From Patescibacteria group bacterium (GTDB lineage: Bacteria; Patescibacteriota; Minisyncoccia; Phycocordibacterales; PALSA-1337): a DNA stretch of 8,410 bases. Both the position numbers and the translations under genes were made by a program. Positions 6,369 to 8,410 of this stretch are shown one piece after another; the stretch's first letter is position 1; each line of letters begins with the position of its first letter. Where the stretch lies: positions 1 through 8,410 of the forward strand of contig JAMDBV010000061.1 of the NCBI GenBank assembly GCA_023487965.1, in the 5' to 3' direction. A model generated the notes under the pieces. It had not been told where the DNA came from, ran no database searches, and saw nothing but the letters and a program-made list of their open reading frames with translations.

Positions 6369-6397
6369 ATCATATCACATAGAGCATGCGGTGAAAA
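6369..6397 (-). promoter_or_regulatory. Candidate promoter for ftsK, giving a leaderless transcript
   Basis: On the minus strand an extended -10, TGATATGAT (6377-6369), lies 17 bases after TTTTCA (6397-6392), which matches four of six -35 bases. Only six bases separate the -10 from the ftsK ATG, so transcription would start at or next to the A of the start codon. Confidence 0.45.
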
Positions 6398-6406
6398 TTG
6401 ATCGGG

Positions 6407-6434
6407 TTGCCAATGGCGAAGATCGGAGTATAAT
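6407..6434 (+). promoter_or_regulatory. Candidate promoter for the winged-helix gene, divergent from ftsK
   Basis: TTGCCA (6407-6412) and a perfect TATAAT (6429-6434) are separated by 16 bases. Transcription from about 6441 would give a 94-base leader. The -35 lies ten bases from the ftsK -35 on the other strand, so polymerases on the two promoters could interfere. Confidence 0.55.
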
Positions 6435-6498
6435 GGACATGTAAGAGACATTCAGTGGACCATACGTTATAGCTAGTCCCATAGAGTAGAATAACAGA

Positions 6499-6543
6499 TT
6501 GTCCGATAGAAAGAATGTCTCGGACAACATAATTATGTCCGAT
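6499..6543 (+). promoter_or_regulatory. Three alternating TGTCCGA sites over the start codon: operator or switching hairpins
   Basis: TTGTCCGA (6499-6506) and TCGGACAA (6520-6527) form a perfect eight-base inverted repeat with a 13-base loop. The same right arm TCGGACA (6520-6526) is also the exact complement of TGTCCGA at 6536-6542 with a nine-base loop, and this second arm includes the last two bases of the ATG at 6535. The two hairpins exclude each other; the second would hide the start codon. Alternatively the three sites are binding sites for a DNA-binding protein, perhaps the winged-helix product itself. Confidence 0.5.
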
Positions 6544-7290
6544 ATCAATTTTAATGACCCCATAAACTGGCGCTCTCTAGGCTTTTTCTCTGTCGAAGAT
6601 TATTTGATATTTGTCTTTAAGAAGATCGAAAAGATAACTGCCGCCCTTTACCTAGTATCCGGTCTCCTAAAGGACGAGGAACCGATCAAGTGGGAATTAA
6701 GGGACAAGGGTATGAATATGCTCTCTTCTTCTTTTAATGCATCAAGCACCGTGCCGGGTGGGGATAAGAATTATATTATCCAATCACTATTTACCTCGGC
6801 CTTGGAAACCATGTCTCTTTTGAATGTTGCCAGAATATCGAATCTTATTTCAGACATGAATCACAACATATTGGTCAAGGAGATCGACCAGGTCTTAGGT
6901 CTATTGCGTGATCGTCTTTCGGAAAATGCCAACAATGCCGGCCTTGTCCTTTCGGAACAATTTTTTAAGACTCCAAGTTTGTATTCTTCCGGTTTCAAGG
7001 ACATTCCTGATAAACGACGCAGTGCCGATGATTATAAAGAAACAAAAAGGGCGCGTGGTCTGTCTGACGTTGATAATGGACATCTGTCCAATGCCGAAAA
7101 GAGGCTTACTAGACAGGAAATGATCGTCAGTGTCCTAAAAGGCAATGCAAACCTGAGTATCAAGGACTTTGCGAAGGTTATAAAGGATTGCAGTGAAAAG
7201 ACGATTCAACGAGAATTGACCGATCTGGTCAATCGCGGGCTTATAAAGAAGGAGGGAGAGAGAAGGTGGAGTCGGTATTCATTGAATTGA
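6535..7290 (+). CDS. Uncharacterised protein with C-terminal winged helix-turn-helix (DeoR/Fic-tail-like)
   Basis: Not recognised as a named family. From the ATG at 6535 it has 251 residues; an in-frame TTG at 6499 would add twelve residues that only reflect the TGTCCGA repeats, so the ATG is preferred. Residues 1-150 are mainly helical, beginning NFNDPINWRSLGFFSVEDY, with heptad-like KKIEKITAALYLVSGLL and a second helical set near YIIQSLFTSALETMSLLNV. Residues 155-190 are a charged, probably flexible linker (DKRRSADDYKETKRAR). Residues 192-251 form a winged helix: RQEMIVSVLKG, then DCSEKTIQRELTDLVNRGLI as the recognition region and EGERRWSRYSL as the wing, the pattern of DeoR-type regulators and of the tails of some Fic proteins. 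A transcriptional regulator is likely; its target and signal are unknown. It is divergent from ftsK with close promoters. Confidence 0.88.
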   Translation: MSDINFNDPINWRSLGFFSVEDYLIFVFKKIEKITAALYLVSGLLKDEEPIKWELRDKGMNMLSSSFNASSTVPGGDKNYIIQSLFTSALETMSLLNVARISNLISDMNHNILVKEIDQVLGLLRDRLSENANNAGLVLSEQFFKTPSLYSSGFKDIPDKRRSADDYKETKRARGLSDVDNGHLSNAEKRLTRQEMIVSVLKGNANLSIKDFAKVIKDCSEKTIQRELTDLVNRGLIKKEGERRWSRYSLN

Positions 7291-7332
7291 CTTTCTTCCA
7301 AAAATGCCCTAAACTGGGTCAGTTATCCACAT

Positions 7333-7357
7333 TGGCGGTTTTATACGGCCATTTTAT
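7333..7357 (+). terminator. Weak candidate terminator after the winged-helix gene
   Basis: TGGC (7333-7336) pairs with GCCA (7348-7351), with one further G-C pair past a bulged G, and TTTTAT follows. A small hairpin AACTG/CAGTT lies just before it at 7312-7324. The stem is short and the T-run is interrupted, so the call is tentative. Confidence 0.25.
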
Positions 7358-7373
7358 GTGAGATAATGACCTG

Positions 7374-7410
7374 TAACAGATTGCAGTCGGTCGATTGATT
7401 GCTTCTGTTA
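7374..7410 (+). other. Long imperfect hairpin in the intergenic region
   Basis: TAACAGA (7374-7380) pairs perfectly with TCTGTTA (7404-7410). Inside, GCAGTCGGTC (7383-7392) can pair with GATTGATTGC (7393-7402), using three G-U pairs; the innermost pairs must open to make a loop. The G-U pairs all form on the plus-strand RNA, consistent with a transcribed plus-strand structure. No T-tract follows. It may end the upstream transcript, protect a 3' end, or begin the downstream leader. Confidence 0.45.
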
Positions 7411-7432
7411 TAAGAACTTTGACAAACAAATA

Positions 7433-7632
7433 ATCATCACACCTTCGCAAGAGGGTATGATCTATTGTGTTAAAGTTCGTTTTATTTTGTTTAGCCACTA
7501 ACTTTTATTTGCCATTCGATAGTGGCAAGTAAAATGTGGAGAAAGCGTCATCGAAAGATGATGCGAAAATTAGTAGATTACAAGTGCGTTAACTCTCTCA
7601 AAAAATTACTAGTAAATGAGAGAGGCGCAACT
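7433..7632 (+). ncRNA. Multi-hairpin structured RNA leader before the surface-protein gene
   Basis: Four consecutive structures fill this stretch. (a) ACCTTC/GAGGGT (7441-7446, 7451-7456) with GNRA loop GCAA, extended by ATCAT/ATGAT past a three-base bulge. (b) Two competing stems at 7494-7537. (c) GCGTCATC/GATGATGC (7545-7552, 7557-7564) with loop GAAA. (d) CTCTCTCA/TGAGAGAG (7593-7600, 7617-7624), extended by AGTGCGT with GCGCAACT (7583-7589, 7625-7632) past one bulged A. About 50 bases then lead to the ATG at 7684. No known riboswitch consensus was recognised. Long stable leaders are known for S-layer messages in some bacteria, so an mRNA stabiliser, a riboswitch or a separate small RNA are all possible. 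No convincing promoter was found; a TTGACA at 7419 lacks a -10 at the right distance. Confidence 0.5.
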
Positions 7633-7683
7633 CTGCAAAATCGCGAAACGAAATTGTAGAGATAAATTATTCAAAACATACGT

Positions 7684-8410
7684 ATGAAAAGAATTCTTTC
7701 AGTAGCGGGAGTAGCCGTATTGGCTTTGGCTCTCGTTGCAGGAGCTCAAGCGTATTCGTTCCAGACCAATCTTACAGTTGGTTCAACAGGAGCGGATGTC
7801 GTTCAGCTTCAGACAGTATTGATGAGCATGGGTTATGACATTCCGGCTATTTCTTCAGGTGCTGCCGCCAAGGGTTACTTTGGTTCGCAGACAACTGCCG
7901 CTGTCAAACAGTACCAAGCTGCTCACGGTATTCCGAACACAGGTTTCGTAGGTCCTATGACTCGCGAAGCTCTTAACAGTGGTGCGACAACGGGTACAAC
8001 AGGTACGACAGGTGGTTCGTCTGTATCAGCATGCGGAGCAGGTATGACATCTGTTTCGTATCAAGGTACAAGCTACTGCTTGCCTCCAGTTCTCGCCCTC
8101 CTCGTCCAACAGCAGTTGGGTGGAGCGGTAACGACTCCGACAACTCCGGCACAAGGCACGATTTCAACTGTCGGTGTCCCTGGTACTCTTACGACAAGCC
8201 TATGGTCGTCACCGGGTAACGGTACGGTTGTATACAAGGGTCAATCCTATGACATCGTAGCTGCAAAGTTGCAAGCCTCAGCTTCTGACATGGCAGTTCA
8301 GTCAATATCTTTTGACTTCAGCGATCGTCTATGGCTTTATGCAAGCACAATAACGTTGAAGGATGATACAGGTGCTGTTATTGGTCAAGTCAACAATCTC
8401 AATGCGTCCA
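7684..8410 (+). CDS. Secreted surface protein with peptidoglycan-binding domain (3' end outside window)
   Basis: The frame opens at the ATG at 7684 and stays open to the window edge, giving 242 residues of an unfinished protein. Residues 1-23 are a signal peptide: MKRILS, a hydrophobic run, then the AQA cleavage site before YSF. Residues 29-98 match a PG_binding_1-type domain: LTVGSTGADVVQLQTVL, then GYFGSQTTAAVKQYQAAHGIPNTG and VGPMTREAL. A Gly/Thr linker (99-112) follows, then a small segment with two Cys residues (117 and 132) that could form a disulphide, and a second Thr/Pro linker. The remainder is beta-rich and resembles an Ig-like or adhesin segment. It is probably wall-anchored or S-layer-like; such proteins are common in Parcubacteria. 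The codons look richer in GGT and ACA/ACG than its neighbours, consistent with high expression or simple composition bias. Confidence 0.88.
   Translation, partial: MKRILSVAGVAVLALALVAGAQAYSFQTNLTVGSTGADVVQLQTVLMSMGYDIPAISSGAAAKGYFGSQTTAAVKQYQAAHGIPNTGFVGPMTREALNSGATTGTTGTTGGSSVSACGAGMTSVSYQGTSYCLPPVLALLVQQQLGGAVTTPTTPAQGTISTVGVPGTLTTSLWSSPGNGTVVYKGQSYDIVAAKLQASASDMAVQSISFDFSDRLWLYASTITLKDDTGAVIGQVNNLNAS

Noticed and set aside
7419..7461. TTGACA (7419-7424) with TATGAT (7456-7461) as promoter of the surface-protein gene
   Set aside because: The spacing is 31 bases, and TATGAT lies inside the GCAA-loop hairpin. No better -10 sits at 16-18 bases.
7291..7683. tRNA, tmRNA, CRISPR repeats or OMEGA-type RNA in the long gap
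   Set aside because: No cloverleaf, CCA end, repeated spacer pattern or transposase gene is present; the hairpins differ from one another in sequence.
7973..8167. 64-codon minus-strand frame opposite the surface-protein gene
   Set aside because: The plus-strand frame has a signal peptide and known domain and is continuous through this region.

Overview
The window looks like a chromosomal segment of a Candidate Phyla Radiation (Patescibacteria) bacterium, most likely Parcubacteria. This placement is inference from several signs: a short S18, an EF-P whose modification loop reads RKQQRKP, an S6 with a long acidic tail, the order rpsF-ssb-rpsR with no rplI after it, weak use of Shine-Dalgarno sites, and an exported Gly/Thr-rich surface protein with a peptidoglycan-binding domain. 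All genes use the standard code. There are no tRNAs, rRNAs, CRISPR arrays, insertion sequences or phage genes.

Layout. Bases 1-374 (+) hold the 3' end of a TatD-type metal-dependent deoxyribonuclease gene. A 226-base gap follows, with a set of 11-base repeats, a TATAAT promoter and a compact structured leader. Next comes the rpsF-ssb-rpsR operon (+, 601-1828), which makes ribosomal protein S6, single-stranded DNA-binding protein and ribosomal protein S18. It converges on a minus-strand block which, in transcription order, is ftsK (6362-4140), a small membrane-anchored Ig-like protein overlapping the ftsK 3' end (4171-3800), recA (3669-2611) and efp (2467-1895). The block joins chromosome segregation, recombination and translation rescue at proline stretches; promoter-like sites before ftsK, recA and efp suggest several transcripts rather than one.

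Divergent from ftsK is a 251-residue protein of unknown family with a C-terminal winged helix-turn-helix (+, 6535-7290). Its start region holds three copies of TGTCCGA in alternating orientation, which can form two mutually exclusive hairpins or act as an operator. A 393-base non-coding stretch (7291-7683) follows. Most of it folds, by eye, into a run of hairpins, two of them with GNRA loops and one pair competing for the same bases. It leads into a secreted surface protein (7684 to the window end, incomplete) with a signal peptide, a PG_binding_1-type domain and a Gly/Thr linker.

The housekeeping genes are secure. The most interesting material is non-coding: the long folded leader before the surface-protein gene, the three-way-junction leader of rpsF, and the repeated dyad at the start of the winged-helix gene. 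All RNA structures were paired by hand and have not been tested by energy calculation or covariation.
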